A DNA stretch of 64,000 nucleotides. Source: CAZJRB01 sp964547995 (GTDB lineage Bacteria; Planctomycetota; Planctomycetia; Pirellulales; Thermoguttaceae). The notes under the pieces were generated by a model. It made no database searches, was not told the origin of the DNA, and worked only from the letters and a program-made list of their open reading frames with translations. The stretch is taken from the NCBI GenBank assembly GCA_964547995.1, contig CAZJRB010000014.1:34979-98978 (forward strand). Reading direction: 5' to 3'. Positions 40,401 through 47,864 of this stretch are shown here, piece after piece. Within the stretch, counting starts at the first letter, position 1, and each line of letters opens with the position of its first letter. A program made the translations under genes and the position numbers.

Positions 40401-40650
40401 TGTCCAAGCCGTGGACGAGGTAGCTTTGATTGGCTCGCAACGCCGCGGTCAGCTTGCCGTCTCCGCAGCCGACGTGTACGATCAACCCGCCGTTGACGCC
40501 CGCAACGTCGAGAATCTCCCCGGCCGAAGCCTTCTCGGCCGAGCTGACGAATGGTTCAGCAGCCCCGAGGATACCCGGGTATGCGAACAGAACCACCACC
40601 GCCAGTGCCCACGGGTTCCACCAGCTACGTTCTTGTATCTTCGTTGCCAC
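37471..40650 (-). CDS. secreted methyltransferase-like / PQQ-type beta-propeller fusion protein
   Basis: 1059 residues. An N-terminal hydrophobic leader (LAVVVLFAYPGILGA) suggests export. Residues about 40-160 look like a class I SAM methyltransferase: LIVHVGCGDGKLTAAL (motif I, about 57-70), then HGLDTDMKNVASAR and VVEDAEKTTKDEMMRVLAPNG. Residues about 190 onward form two PQQ-like propellers (GKLLWEKEGL, GEKLWQYDGG, DWPTYRHDTGRTG, EAWRRTVGAPI, VYALRAKDGELVW). There is little SAM outside the cytoplasm, so the first domain may only bind a ligand. Fusions of this type occur in planctomycetes; function unknown. Confidence 0.8.
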   Translation of the reverse strand: MATKIQERSWWNPWALAVVVLFAYPGILGAAEPFVSSAEKASAGEILDVAGVNGGLIVHVGCGDGKLTAALRANQSYLVHGLDTDMKNVASARAHIQSLGLYGPVSVERWAGERLPYADNLVNLLVVEDAEKTTKDEMMRVLAPNGVAVVKKGDSWSKTVKPWPDGMDEWTHWRHGADGNPVANDVFVSPPRHLQWIAKPLWAKHHNMTINFSAMVTAKGRVFYIQDDTLPGIISMPQRWCLFARDAFNSTLLWKRPIPQWGWPAWGSGTTGSRFDQPVDIMRRLVAVDDHVYAALGFNAPLSKIDAKTGETIRTYPRSEGLSEVLYHQGQLIVSVHRRPEAAAADGPFGKHILLFDAASGKLLWEKEGLSGILVKSGPLSRFTSLFMAASDNAVFLADKDSIVCLDLKDGKERWRRPRPPQQQIVSSYFKSYIGNITTLIARQDILLFSQILTKPSYRRVLPYSAMESQLVAYSPTTGEKLWQYDGGSYDYDSPNNAFFIDGLIWTIARGGFKLVGLDPKSGTVKKEFSVKEVMDTGHHHRCYPAKATAHYVLTGRRGIEFLDIRAGKHVRNHWIRGVCRYGFMPANGLLYAPPDPCSCYQSAKVNGLVALSGKRDGIVPAQVPERLQKGPAFGKIRNAKPKIRKDDWPTYRHDTGRTGTTDAVMPAEIGLSWQTKIGGKLSSVTVAQGKVFVASVDTHALYALNEDTGKEAWRRTVGAPIDTPPTICQGLALFGSADGYVYALRAKDGELVWRLRAAPCDRRIVAFGNLESPWPVHGSVLVKKDVAYATAGRSSFLDGGIFVYAIDPATGKILQQRTLYSVDPKTGEVRYSTSKAANERYDMPSENPGALSDVLVSDDKFFYMRHTKMELSDISNNSVASTDYPNKYIGPLVTSNGGLLDDSWFNLTHWSYANASPCRLLVCDDRCTYGVKAYKRISRHGGVKFDARKDAYYLFADDRSGKVKRIWVREIPIRVMAMVAGRDSLFAAGTPHVIDPDDPWAAFEGRRGGRLRVVSKKNGETLADYRLDSPPVWDGMAAAAGRLYLSAVDGKVYCFGAN

Positions 40651-40846
40651 GATTTTGCTCCCTTCCGTCTTTCGTTTCGCCGACAGGATGGAGGCCTTTG
40701 TCAGGATCTCACCTGTTTCAATCCGGCGAAGCTACCCACACCCGCTGAGTGCCCGATCCTTTTGCTGGCGGCAATACGACCGGCGCGGTAGCCGAAAAAC
40801 TGAGAAGAAAAAGGGTCCACTCTCGACACTTTCTTGACCGGATCCC

Positions 40847-42613
40847 CTAAACGATATCGACGGCCTGTGCCTGCAAACTTTCAACGCTTGAAGCATAGCG
40901 GCCCAAGGCGACTTCCGGTTTGTCGGCCACGGCGGCGTTTCGTTCGTAGAAGGTGGGCGGCTCACGGGTCCAGCCGGCCTTCAGGCGTTTCTCCTCCTGG
41001 CGGACCTTGCGAACCAGCCAGCGTCCGCCGATCTCGCCGGACAACCGTGATTTCAGACCGAACTCCGCATAAAACTCTTTCAGCAAGGCCGTCATCTTGG
41101 CGCGCATCACCGGGTTTTTTCGGTAGAAGAGTTGGGCGGCCTTGACGACGGCGCTGAACGTCGTGGCCATATCCTTCGATTCCCACGCGTAGCGGCGGCG
41201 GATACGCGGATCGGGATGGTTCTTGTACCGCCTCCAACCGGCCAACGTGGTCCGCACGATCCGCACCGTGCTGGGGCCGTTGACCTCGAAGTCGCGGTCG
41301 AACGCGCGAACGATGTGCTCCGCTTCCCGGTTGTCCTTGATGTGCGGGTGATGGTAGTTGAAGATGAATTGGCCGTGGATGTCCCCGGGGTGGAACTCGC
41401 TTTCATCCTTCAGCAACCCCCTGGCCGATATTTCGTCGTGAAACGGCGTACCGGGAACCGGCGTGTAGAGCATGAACTGGTGGAAGTCGGTATCGTGGCG
41501 CACCGCGTAATCGATCGCCTCGTCGATGTTCTCCGGTGTGTGATTCTCGAGCCCGATGACCGTCGAGCCGAGCACGCGAATGCCATGCGACTGCAACTCC
41601 TTGACGAGTGCAAAGGTGTCGATCCCCCCGAGCTTGGCGTACCGGCTGTTCTCGCCCTCGATCCCCATCCAGATCCACGAAATACCAAGGCGGATGAGTT
41701 GGTCGATCGTATAGGAGCGAATCGCCCTGGCGGAGCTGAAGACGTAGAGTGCCCAGGCCTTGTCGTTTTCCTCGACGAGTTCCAGCAGCCGGAGCGCCCT
41801 CTTGCGGTGCAGCAGGAAGTTTTCGTCCATAACGAAGAACGACTGGACGTTCATCTCGCGCTCCATCTGGCACATAATGTCGAACAGTTCGTCGCCCGAG
41901 TGGTAGAAGTGTACGCACTTTCCCTTGCCGCCGAACATGGCCGAGGTGGAGCAGAAGTTGCACCCGACGGGGCATCCGACCGAGGGGATCAGCGTGGCCG
42001 CGATTTCATCCGGCTTGTCGGGAATCGTTACCCCGAGGTTCCGCGTGCCGTGTCCCGATTGGATCAAGGGATGTCGGACGGGCCGGTCCGGGTCTTCCGC
42101 CAGAAACTGCCGGAACCACCGCACGCCCTCGCCCCGGACGATGTGGTCGGCATCGATCCGCAGGTGCAGATCGGGAACGTTTGCGATGTGGCCGCCGACG
42201 ACGATCGTCGCGCCGGGCTGATACTTGCGTATCAGCGAGCACATGTGCTCGACCTTCAAGATATTCGGCATGATGCTGCTGATGCCGATGATGTCATACC
42301 GGTTGTTGCGGATTTCTTCGGTGAATCGCTCCAAATCGGGAAAATCCAACAGCACGCACGGGGCCTCGATGTTCGCCTGAATGAGCATCAGCCCCCAACT
42401 GCGATGAAACATCCGCAGCGAAAAGGGACCCTGCGTCCGCGTGACCTGATTGTGGTAAAGCTCCATCGGGTTGAGCTTCCGGCTGCCGAACTCGTCGTCC
42501 CGTGCATAAGGGCCGAAGACGCTGGTCAGCAATACCCGCGCCGTCGAGCCCGCTGGGAAAATAACTTGAGGGCCTTGGTCGCAAGCCCAAGTCCTGGTGA
42601 GGTCGGCTTTCAT
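40847..42613 (-). CDS. B12-binding-domain radical SAM protein
   Basis: 588 residues. The N-terminal half has a cobalamin-binding-type Rossmann fold (YDIIGISSIMPNILKVEHMC; ATIVVGGHIANVPDLHL). The radical SAM domain carries the 4Fe-4S site as GCPVGCNFCSTS (C-x3-C-x2-C, about 214-221), then VMDENFLLHRKRALRLLE and WMGIEGENSRYAKL. A C-terminal helical extension of about 150 residues follows. Such enzymes do radical methylation or C-C bond chemistry, for example in hopanoid or natural-product modification. The target is not clear from neighbours. Confidence 0.85.
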   Translation of the reverse strand: MKADLTRTWACDQGPQVIFPAGSTARVLLTSVFGPYARDDEFGSRKLNPMELYHNQVTRTQGPFSLRMFHRSWGLMLIQANIEAPCVLLDFPDLERFTEEIRNNRYDIIGISSIMPNILKVEHMCSLIRKYQPGATIVVGGHIANVPDLHLRIDADHIVRGEGVRWFRQFLAEDPDRPVRHPLIQSGHGTRNLGVTIPDKPDEIAATLIPSVGCPVGCNFCSTSAMFGGKGKCVHFYHSGDELFDIMCQMEREMNVQSFFVMDENFLLHRKRALRLLELVEENDKAWALYVFSSARAIRSYTIDQLIRLGISWIWMGIEGENSRYAKLGGIDTFALVKELQSHGIRVLGSTVIGLENHTPENIDEAIDYAVRHDTDFHQFMLYTPVPGTPFHDEISARGLLKDESEFHPGDIHGQFIFNYHHPHIKDNREAEHIVRAFDRDFEVNGPSTVRIVRTTLAGWRRYKNHPDPRIRRRYAWESKDMATTFSAVVKAAQLFYRKNPVMRAKMTALLKEFYAEFGLKSRLSGEIGGRWLVRKVRQEEKRLKAGWTREPPTFYERNAAVADKPEVALGRYASSVESLQAQAVDIV

Positions 42614-43177
42614 CGGCGGGAACTCTCAGAGAGAAGCGGGACGGATTTTGCTCGACGGAGAAGCAACAGCGGCCAGTATAGGGGAATACCGTTACAAAAC
42701 ACATAGCCGTCAGGTGTCAATTATGTAATAGAACTGTAAAAGTTTGGAACAAAAGCCCCTTTTCGAACGGATTCTGATACGGGGCGTCTTCCGGCGTGCG
42801 CTGTGGTTCGCGACCGGTCCCGACGGCATTCGGCTCAGCATTCCGACCGTTCGGGGCACGGTCGAGAATAGCAGCGCACCGGGTGTATACGAACGGGAGG
42901 TTGCCGCGTGTCGAGCCTTGCGCCGCGTCGAAGCAAGCTCGTTTTGTCAACGCGCGAGTGGGCGGCAAGGTACACGGCGCGAAAACCGCCGGGTTCAGCG
43001 GCGGCCCGCCTCACCGTTTCCTTCGGCGACTGCGACACGCCTATAAAGCCGCGACCGCTGGTCGCGCCAAGCGTTACCCGAAACCGCCGCAAACCGTAAT
43101 TCGGCGCGACCAACGGTCGCGGCTTTATAATAGTTGCCATCCGAGATTACGGAAACGGAAGTCGCCGCTGTCGTCCA
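42614..43177. other. intergenic region without a gene
   Basis: About 560 bases. No protein-like frame; short open frames overlap on both strands. It holds the palindromic repeat pair at 43042-43129 and an AT-rich stretch near 42715-42750 that may be the promoter region of the radical SAM gene. Confidence 0.6.
43042..43129. repeat. inverted pair of TATAAAGCCGCGACC palindromic repeats
   Basis: The outer arms TATAAAGCCGCGACC and GGTCGCGGCTTTATA are exact complements. The inner parts (GCTGGTCGCGCC and GGCGCGACCAAC) differ by one base. Same element as 29502-29582, with a different filler of about 34 bases. Confidence 0.85.
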
Positions 43178-43972
43178 TTACTTGCTCTTGCCGCCACCAT
43201 GCTTTGGGCTGCCGCCATACTTCGCGCCGCTGCCTCTGCCAGGAGCGCCGCCGGGTTTGACAACATGGCCGCCCGGCTTTATAACGCCGCCCGGCTTTCC
43301 GAAGGCGCCGGCACTCATGGCCTTCATAAAGTGCTTGCCGATGTTTGCCGCTTCGGCCGCATCAATGGCCCCGTCGCGGTTGGCGTCGCCTCGGGACATG
43401 AATTGGCGTATTTGCGGCGGCATCTGTTGTGGGACTTCGTTCGGGGAGATTTTGCCGTCGCCGTTTTGGTCGAGGCCCATCAGTTTGTTGGCGAACATGG
43501 CGCCGGGCCCTTCTCCGGCGAGACCGGCGATCGGACCGCCTTGACCGGCCTGGATACCCTGACCAAAGATCTGCTCGAAGCTGCTTCCTCCCGGTCCGCC
43601 TTGTCCAGGTCCGCCTTGTCCCGGTGCTCCGGACTGGGGCTGCAGTTCATCTCGTGTGATTTTTCCGTCGCGGTTTTTGTCGAGGGTTCTCAGGGCGACC
43701 ACGGCGCGCCTGATCTCGGCCGCGGAGAGTTCGCCGTCACCGTTGGCGTCCAGCGCGGCCATCAGGGGCATGCGGAGAAAGCCCTGAGGGGGGCCTTGCC
43801 CTTGTTGCTGCTGATGCTGCCCGCCTTGTCCCTGAGCCTGCCCATCCGACCATGGCATCAACTGCGCCCCCGGCGAATCGGCTTTCGGCCCGCGCTGCCC
43901 CTGGGCAGTCGCCAGATTCGTCAAGAGCATCAATGTGATGATGCCCGACAATGCCGTTGTCCAATGTTTCAT
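43178..43972 (-). CDS. secreted EF-hand protein, Gly/Gln-rich
   Basis: 264 residues from the ATG at 43972 (AGGA upstream); an upstream ATG gives no leader. Signal peptide (WTTALSGIITLMLLTNLATA), then a Gln/Gly-rich linker. Four EF-hand loops bind calcium: DANGDGELSAAE, DKNRDGKITRDE, DQNGDGKISPNE and DANRDGAIDAAE, separated by Gly/Pro-rich spacers. The C-terminus is Gly/Lys-rich (GGHVVKPGG, GGSPKHGGGKSK). Probably a surface or periplasmic calcium-binding protein. It is the last gene of a secreted-protein cluster that starts with an ECF sigma factor. Confidence 0.85.
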   Translation of the reverse strand: MKHWTTALSGIITLMLLTNLATAQGQRGPKADSPGAQLMPWSDGQAQGQGGQHQQQQGQGPPQGFLRMPLMAALDANGDGELSAAEIRRAVVALRTLDKNRDGKITRDELQPQSGAPGQGGPGQGGPGGSSFEQIFGQGIQAGQGGPIAGLAGEGPGAMFANKLMGLDQNGDGKISPNEVPQQMPPQIRQFMSRGDANRDGAIDAAEAANIGKHFMKAMSAGAFGKPGGVIKPGGHVVKPGGAPGRGSGAKYGGSPKHGGGKSK

Positions 43973-44016
43973 AACGTTTTTCCTGTTCGTCTCTTGGCAC
44001 TTTTGAAGTGTGAAAA

Positions 44017-44045
44017 CCCGGTGAGGTGGCAGACACCTCACCGGG
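44017..44045 (-). terminator. strong hairpin followed by T run
   Basis: A perfect 12-base stem (CCCGGTGAGGTG / CACCTCACCGGG) with a 5-base loop is followed by TTTT on the minus strand. It lies 63 bases after the stop of the repeat-protein gene and 45 bases before the EF-hand start. It can terminate upstream transcription. Because a promoter-like pair (44062-44090) lies before it, it could instead be a leader hairpin of the EF-hand gene. Confidence 0.6.
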
Positions 44046-44061
44046 CACCAAATCGTCAGTT

Positions 44062-44090
44062 ATTGTACCGGATTATCGGTCACTAGGCAA
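44062..44090 (-). promoter_or_regulatory. sigma70-type promoter upstream of the EF-hand gene
   Basis: On the minus strand TTGCCT (44085-44090), 17 bases, TACAAT (44062-44067). Transcription would begin near 44055, placing the 44017-44045 hairpin in the leader. Confidence 0.4.
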
Positions 44091-44107
44091 ACGGATTCTG
44101 CTTGCCG

Positions 44108-45432
44108 CTAGGGTTTGTCCCAGTCGCCTCGGGATCCCGGGGAACGTCCGAACGAACCGTGTGGTCCGCCGGGCCCCCGCCCATGGAAACCCTGGGGTGG
44201 CCCCGGCCTTTTTCCATAGGAGCCCGATTTCATTGCCTTCGGGCCACGTCCTGGTCCCATCGGGCCCTTTCCGGCCATCGGGCATTTACCAGCCATCGGG
44301 CCACGCCCTGGTCCCATCGGGCCTCTTCCGGCCATCGGGCCACGCGGAGGTCCCATCGGGCGATGGTACGAACTCATTTTGCCCTTCGTCGAACCGTACG
44401 GGCCACGTCCCATCATCGAACCGTGTGGGCCGCGTCCTGCCATCGGGCCTTTTCCGGCCATCGGGCATTTTCCAGCCATCGGGCCACGCGGAGGTCCCAT
44501 CGGGCGATGGTACGAACTCATTCTGCCCTTCGTCGAACCGTGCGGGCCACGTCCAGCCATCGAACCGTGCGGGCCGCGTCCCCTCATCGAACCGTGTGGT
44601 CCGCGTCCAGCCATCTGGCCTTTGCCGGCCATCGGGCCTCTTCCAGGTCCGCGTCCAGCCATCGGGCCTTTGCCGGCCATCGGGCCTCTTCCAGGGCCGC
44701 GTCCAGCCATCTGGCCTTTGCCGGCCATCGGGCCTCTTCCGGGTCCGCGTCCAGCCATCTGGCCTTTGCCGGCCATCGGGCCTCTTCCGGGTCCGCGTCC
44801 AGCCATCTGGCCTTTGCCGGCCATCGGGCCTCTTCCAGGGCCGCGTCCAGCCATCTGGCCTTTGCCGGCCATCGGGCCTCTTCCGGGTCCGCGTCNNNNN
44901 NNNNNNNNNNNNNNNNNNNNNNNNNNNNNNNNNNNNNNNNNNNNNNNNNNNNNNNNNNNNNNNNNNNNNNNNNNNNNNNNNNNNNNNNNNNNNNNCCGCG
45001 TCCAGCCATCTGGCCTTTGCCGGCCATCGGGCCTCTTCCGGGTCCGCGTCCAGCCATCGGGCCTTTGCCGGCCATCGGACCTCTTCCGGGGCCGCGTCCA
45101 GCCATCTGGCCGCGCGGAGGTCCCATCGGGCCCTTTCCAGCCATTGGGCATCTTCCGGGTCCTCGTCTGGGTGGCCCGGGGCGTTTCGCCTCGGGTCGCT
45201 GTGGCGGTCCCGGCCTTCGGGATTGTGCTTCCGGCCCGCGTGGCGGTCCCGGCCTGTGCGGCCTTGCCTGGGGTCCGCTGCCCTGGCCCGGCCCTCGGGC
45301 AAGCTCAATGGTATCGTCGTCCGGCTCATCGGCCTGGACGGGCGCACCGATCACCGGGAGCAGCAGCAGTCCCGCCAGTGCGACCAAGGGGGCGCATCGC
45401 CAAAAGCGACGCAATAATCGCGACTCAATCAT
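44108..45432 (-). CDS. secreted Gly/Pro/Met/Arg repeat protein, interrupted by assembly gap
   Basis: Starts at the ATG at 45432, with GGAGAA and GGAGGG upstream. Signal peptide (APLVALAGLLLLPVIGAPVQA), then a Pro/Arg/Gly-rich part. A long array of a 16-residue unit follows (RGPGRGPMAGKGQMAG and variants; 48 bases). It then diverges into MSSYHRPMGPPRGPM and ends GSRGDWDKP. The scaffold gap at 44896-44995 lies in the array, and the frame on its two sides differs, so the gap length is arbitrary. The true length is unknown. The protein is very basic and disordered. It lies in the ECF sigma cluster. Confidence 0.75.
44600..45110. repeat. 48-base tandem repeat array in coding sequence
   Basis: At least eight near-identical 48-base units can be read on the two sides of the N run, differing mainly by CATC(G/T)GG and CC(A/G)GG positions. 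The array encodes the 16-residue Gly-Arg-Pro-Met-Ala unit. Repeat collapse explains the gap. Confidence 0.85.
44896..44995. other. assembly gap (100 N)
   Basis: Exactly 100 N, the usual placeholder for unknown length. It falls inside the 48-base tandem array. Confidence 1.
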
Positions 45433-45524
45433 TTCTCCTATCCCTCCTGATAGAGTGTTTTGCGCGCGCCTTTTACCCTATGCCCTCCGTGGGCACCGAA
45501 ACGGCGGCGCTGGAACGACACATA

Positions 45525-46283
45525 TTAAAACTCCGGCGCGTCCTGCCCCAACAGTTGTGAGACACGTTTTTCGACAATGCCTTCGCGGGCCTTGTTCCGC
45601 TGTTCAAAGGAATCGCGCAGGCGCTTCAACTCTTCTTCCAGCCTCTTCAATTCCAGCCGGCGTCGGTCCTGGCGGACCTGGAAATGCTTGTCCACCACTT
45701 CCTTCATTTGTTTCTCGATGGAGCTTTTCTCGTCGTCGGGAGCCTGCCGATATTGAACGGCCAACTCGCGGGTCCGGCGTTCCAGATCGTGATCGGCCTT
45801 GAGAAACTTGTACATTTCGGGGTCGCGCTGTTCAAGCGATTCCCAATTGTGGTGCGGCCAACGCGGGGACCCAAACCGCGCCCGCGGACCGTGCTGGCCG
45901 GGACCTCCGGGGCTGGAACTCCCAGGACCGCCGGGGCGAAACATTCCAGGCCCTCCGCCACTTCCAGGCCCCCCGGGACGGCGCATCTTAGGTCCTCCGG
46001 GGCCTCCAGGGCGATCGGCGGCGTCCGGCCCGCCACCGAAACCGCCGCCCGGGCGGCCCGGACCGCGGCCACCGTGAGGACCGCCGGGGCGCCTTCCTTC
46101 CATGCCCGGCCGCTCAGGGAAATCAGACCTCGGGCCCTCTTTGCCCGGTTCTGAATCGGCCGTCTCGCGGTTCGCTTTCCGGTCCCGCTTGGATGGTTTG
46201 TTCTGGGCGAAAACCGCACTGCCAAGCAAAAGCACCAGTGCAACGCCGCAGAACGCCGTAGCCGTCGATTTCATCAGCGACAT
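45525..46283 (-). CDS. secreted Gly/Pro-rich protein with C-terminal coiled coil
   Basis: 252 residues; AAGGAA lies 9 bases before the ATG. Signal peptide (TATAFCGVALVLLLGSAVFA), a charged segment, about 90 residues of GGP/RPGG repeats, then a long charged helix (MYKFLKADHDLERRTRELAVQYR; RRRLELKRLEEELKRLRDSFEQ) likely to form a coiled coil. No family recognised. It lies between the anti-sigma factor and the repeat protein and resembles the latter in composition. Confidence 0.75.
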   Translation of the reverse strand: MSLMKSTATAFCGVALVLLLGSAVFAQNKPSKRDRKANRETADSEPGKEGPRSDFPERPGMEGRRPGGPHGGRGPGRPGGGFGGGPDAADRPGGPGGPKMRRPGGPGSGGGPGMFRPGGPGSSSPGGPGQHGPRARFGSPRWPHHNWESLEQRDPEMYKFLKADHDLERRTRELAVQYRQAPDDEKSSIEKQMKEVVDKHFQVRQDRRRLELKRLEEELKRLRDSFEQRNKAREGIVEKRVSQLLGQDAPEF

Positions 46284-46311
46284 TTTGGATATTCCTTACG
46301 ATTGAATTGGG

Positions 46312-46899
46312 TCAAAGCGTGTGATCCTCAAAATCCCGCTCCATCTGCTCCATCCCGTCGAGGATCGGCTCGAACGGGCCGTCCAGGTCATACCAGTCTT
46401 CTTCCATGCGAATAACCTCCTCGCCGACCAGGGCCAACTGGTCGTCGAACGAATCGTCCCATGCCAGTGGATCTACGACCATCTTTTCCGACGGCGGGGC
46501 CACCGCAAGGGCCCTTTCCGGTTGGACCGCGGGCTTTTCCGGGAGCGGTTCGGCGACACGCTCCTGCCCGTCACCGGTTGCGGCCACTCCATCAACGACG
46601 TTCAGACCGCCCGGCCGGGCGTTACCGATCAGCAGCCACGCGGTGGTCACGCCGATCAGCAACGACGCGGCCAGCGTTGCCACGACGGCCATTGCCCCCC
46701 CGCTGCCCTGTGTTTTCCGCACGACGGGCCGCCGTTCAAACGGCTCCTCCACCGGCTGGGCCGTCTCGAGCAATCGCCCCAGCGCGAGCCAGCCTTCGCG
46801 CAACGAGGCCGTCTCCTCATTCGGCGGAACGTGCCCTTCAGACTCGGGGGCCGTCGCCTCTTCCAGTTGCCGTTGTAATTTGTCCAGTTCGTCGTTCAC
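46312..46899 (-). CDS. anti-sigma-factor-like membrane protein
   Basis: 195 residues. GTG start, overlapping the sigma-factor stop by 4 bases (GTGA). One transmembrane segment (AMAVVATLAASLLIGVTTAWLLI) separates a short cytoplasmic part (MNDELDKLQRQLEEAT; LREGWLALGRLLE) from an outer part rich in Pro and acids. No zinc-binding HxxxCxxC motif is visible, so it is not a classical ZAS protein. Role inferred from coupling to the sigma gene: it would hold the sigma factor at the membrane until a signal. Confidence 0.7.
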   Translation of the reverse strand: MNDELDKLQRQLEEATAPESEGHVPPNEETASLREGWLALGRLLETAQPVEEPFERRPVVRKTQGSGGAMAVVATLAASLLIGVTTAWLLIGNARPGGLNVVDGVAATGDGQERVAEPLPEKPAVQPERALAVAPPSEKMVVDPLAWDDSFDDQLALVGEEVIRMEEDWYDLDGPFEPILDGMEQMERDFEDHTL

Positions 46900-47429
46900 C
46901 GGTTATCCTCCACGAGCAGTTTTCGCAAGGCTTGGAGACCTCGCCGGCAGTGGCTCAGGGCCGTGTTCAACGGGCAGTCGACAATCCCGGCAATCTCCGC
47001 GAAACTCAACTCGCCGTAGTATCTCAGCATCAAAACCCGCCGTTGCACGGGCGAAAGGTTGTCGAGCGCCGCAGTGAGCTGCTCGGCTGCTTCCGCCTTC
47101 CTCAATATTCCCGAGGCCGCTGCATCGCGGGCGGCCGGTTCAATCCGCTTCCACTTCTCCTCGTCAAGGTTGATTTCCCGCTTCGCTTTGCGGCCGAGGT
47201 CGCAAACCAGCCGGTCGGCGATTCGCAGCAGGTATGCCCGAGCGTTCCCTTGCTCGCGATATCGCTGGCGCGCCTCCCACGCCCGGCAGAAGACCTCCTG
47301 GGCAAGGTCGTCGGCCACGTCACCCCGCCGCACCATTGCCAGCAGGTACCCGCGCACGGCCCGTCCGTGCTCGCGACCCCAGTCCGCGAACCGTCCATTG
47401 TTGCTCATTTGTGAGTCCGGAGGGGCCAT
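46896..47429 (-). CDS. ECF-type RNA polymerase sigma factor
   Basis: 177 residues from the ATG at 47429 (AGGT upstream); MSNNG at 47408 is an alternative, and the longer open frame has no support. Region 2 reads VRGYLLAMVRRGDVADDLAQEVFCRAWEARQRY, with key DDLAQEVF. Region 4 reads LSPVQRRVLMLRYYGELSFAEIAGIVDCPLNTALSHCRRGLQ, with key FAEIAGI and the recognition helix TALSHCRRGL. It is translationally coupled to the anti-sigma gene. Genes just downstream encode secreted low-complexity proteins, its likeliest targets. Confidence 0.9.
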   Translation of the reverse strand: MAPPDSQMSNNGRFADWGREHGRAVRGYLLAMVRRGDVADDLAQEVFCRAWEARQRYREQGNARAYLLRIADRLVCDLGRKAKREINLDEEKWKRIEPAARDAAASGILRKAEAAEQLTAALDNLSPVQRRVLMLRYYGELSFAEIAGIVDCPLNTALSHCRRGLQALRKLLVEDNR

Positions 47430-47649
47430 CTTCATACCTAAACGCCGCTGGCCGGCAGTTATTGCAGGATAAGCGCGGATTTTGTCCGATTGTGGCCAAA
47501 AGGCCGGGGACCTACGGCAATTCCCCCCTATCATATTCCAAAGACGTGGAATCGGACAAGCACGGGGCATGGTTGGATTTTCATCATCCCCACGCTAAGA
47601 TGAACCATGGTCCTCCATCTCTTTGAGGTGGCATACCCTAATTCGTGCC

Positions 47650-47831
47650 TGTTGCGGAAAGCCGGATTTTCGGGTGCCATGCCCACGCTCGCGTGGGCAT
47701 GTCGTGAATCCCGCAAGAAACCGCTACATGCCCACGCGAGCGTGGGCATGGCTGGGAGTACTTCGCCGACGCGGAGGGCGGCAGCTACATGCCCACGCGA
47801 GCGTGGGCATGGCACCCAACTTTCCGCAACA
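47650..47831. repeat. nested palindromic repeats, CATGCCCACGC family
   Basis: Three 24-base palindromes (47678-47701, 47727-47750, 47788-47811) read CATGCCCACGC-nn-GCGTGGGCATG; the centre is TC in the first and GA in the other two, meaning inverted orientation. The flanks form a larger inverted repeat: TGTTGCGGAAAG at 47650 and CTTTCCGCAACA ending at 47831, each next to GGTGCCATGCCC or its complement. The set lies just upstream of an oxidoreductase gene. Confidence 0.9.
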
Positions 47832-47864
47832 GAAACTAATTCACATTGAACCGAGGAAAACGAC

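Noticed and set aside
47650..47831. CRISPR-like array of three similar repeats
   Set aside because: The units are self-palindromic, differ in orientation, number only three, and have unequal short gaps of 25 and 37 bases. No cas genes are nearby.
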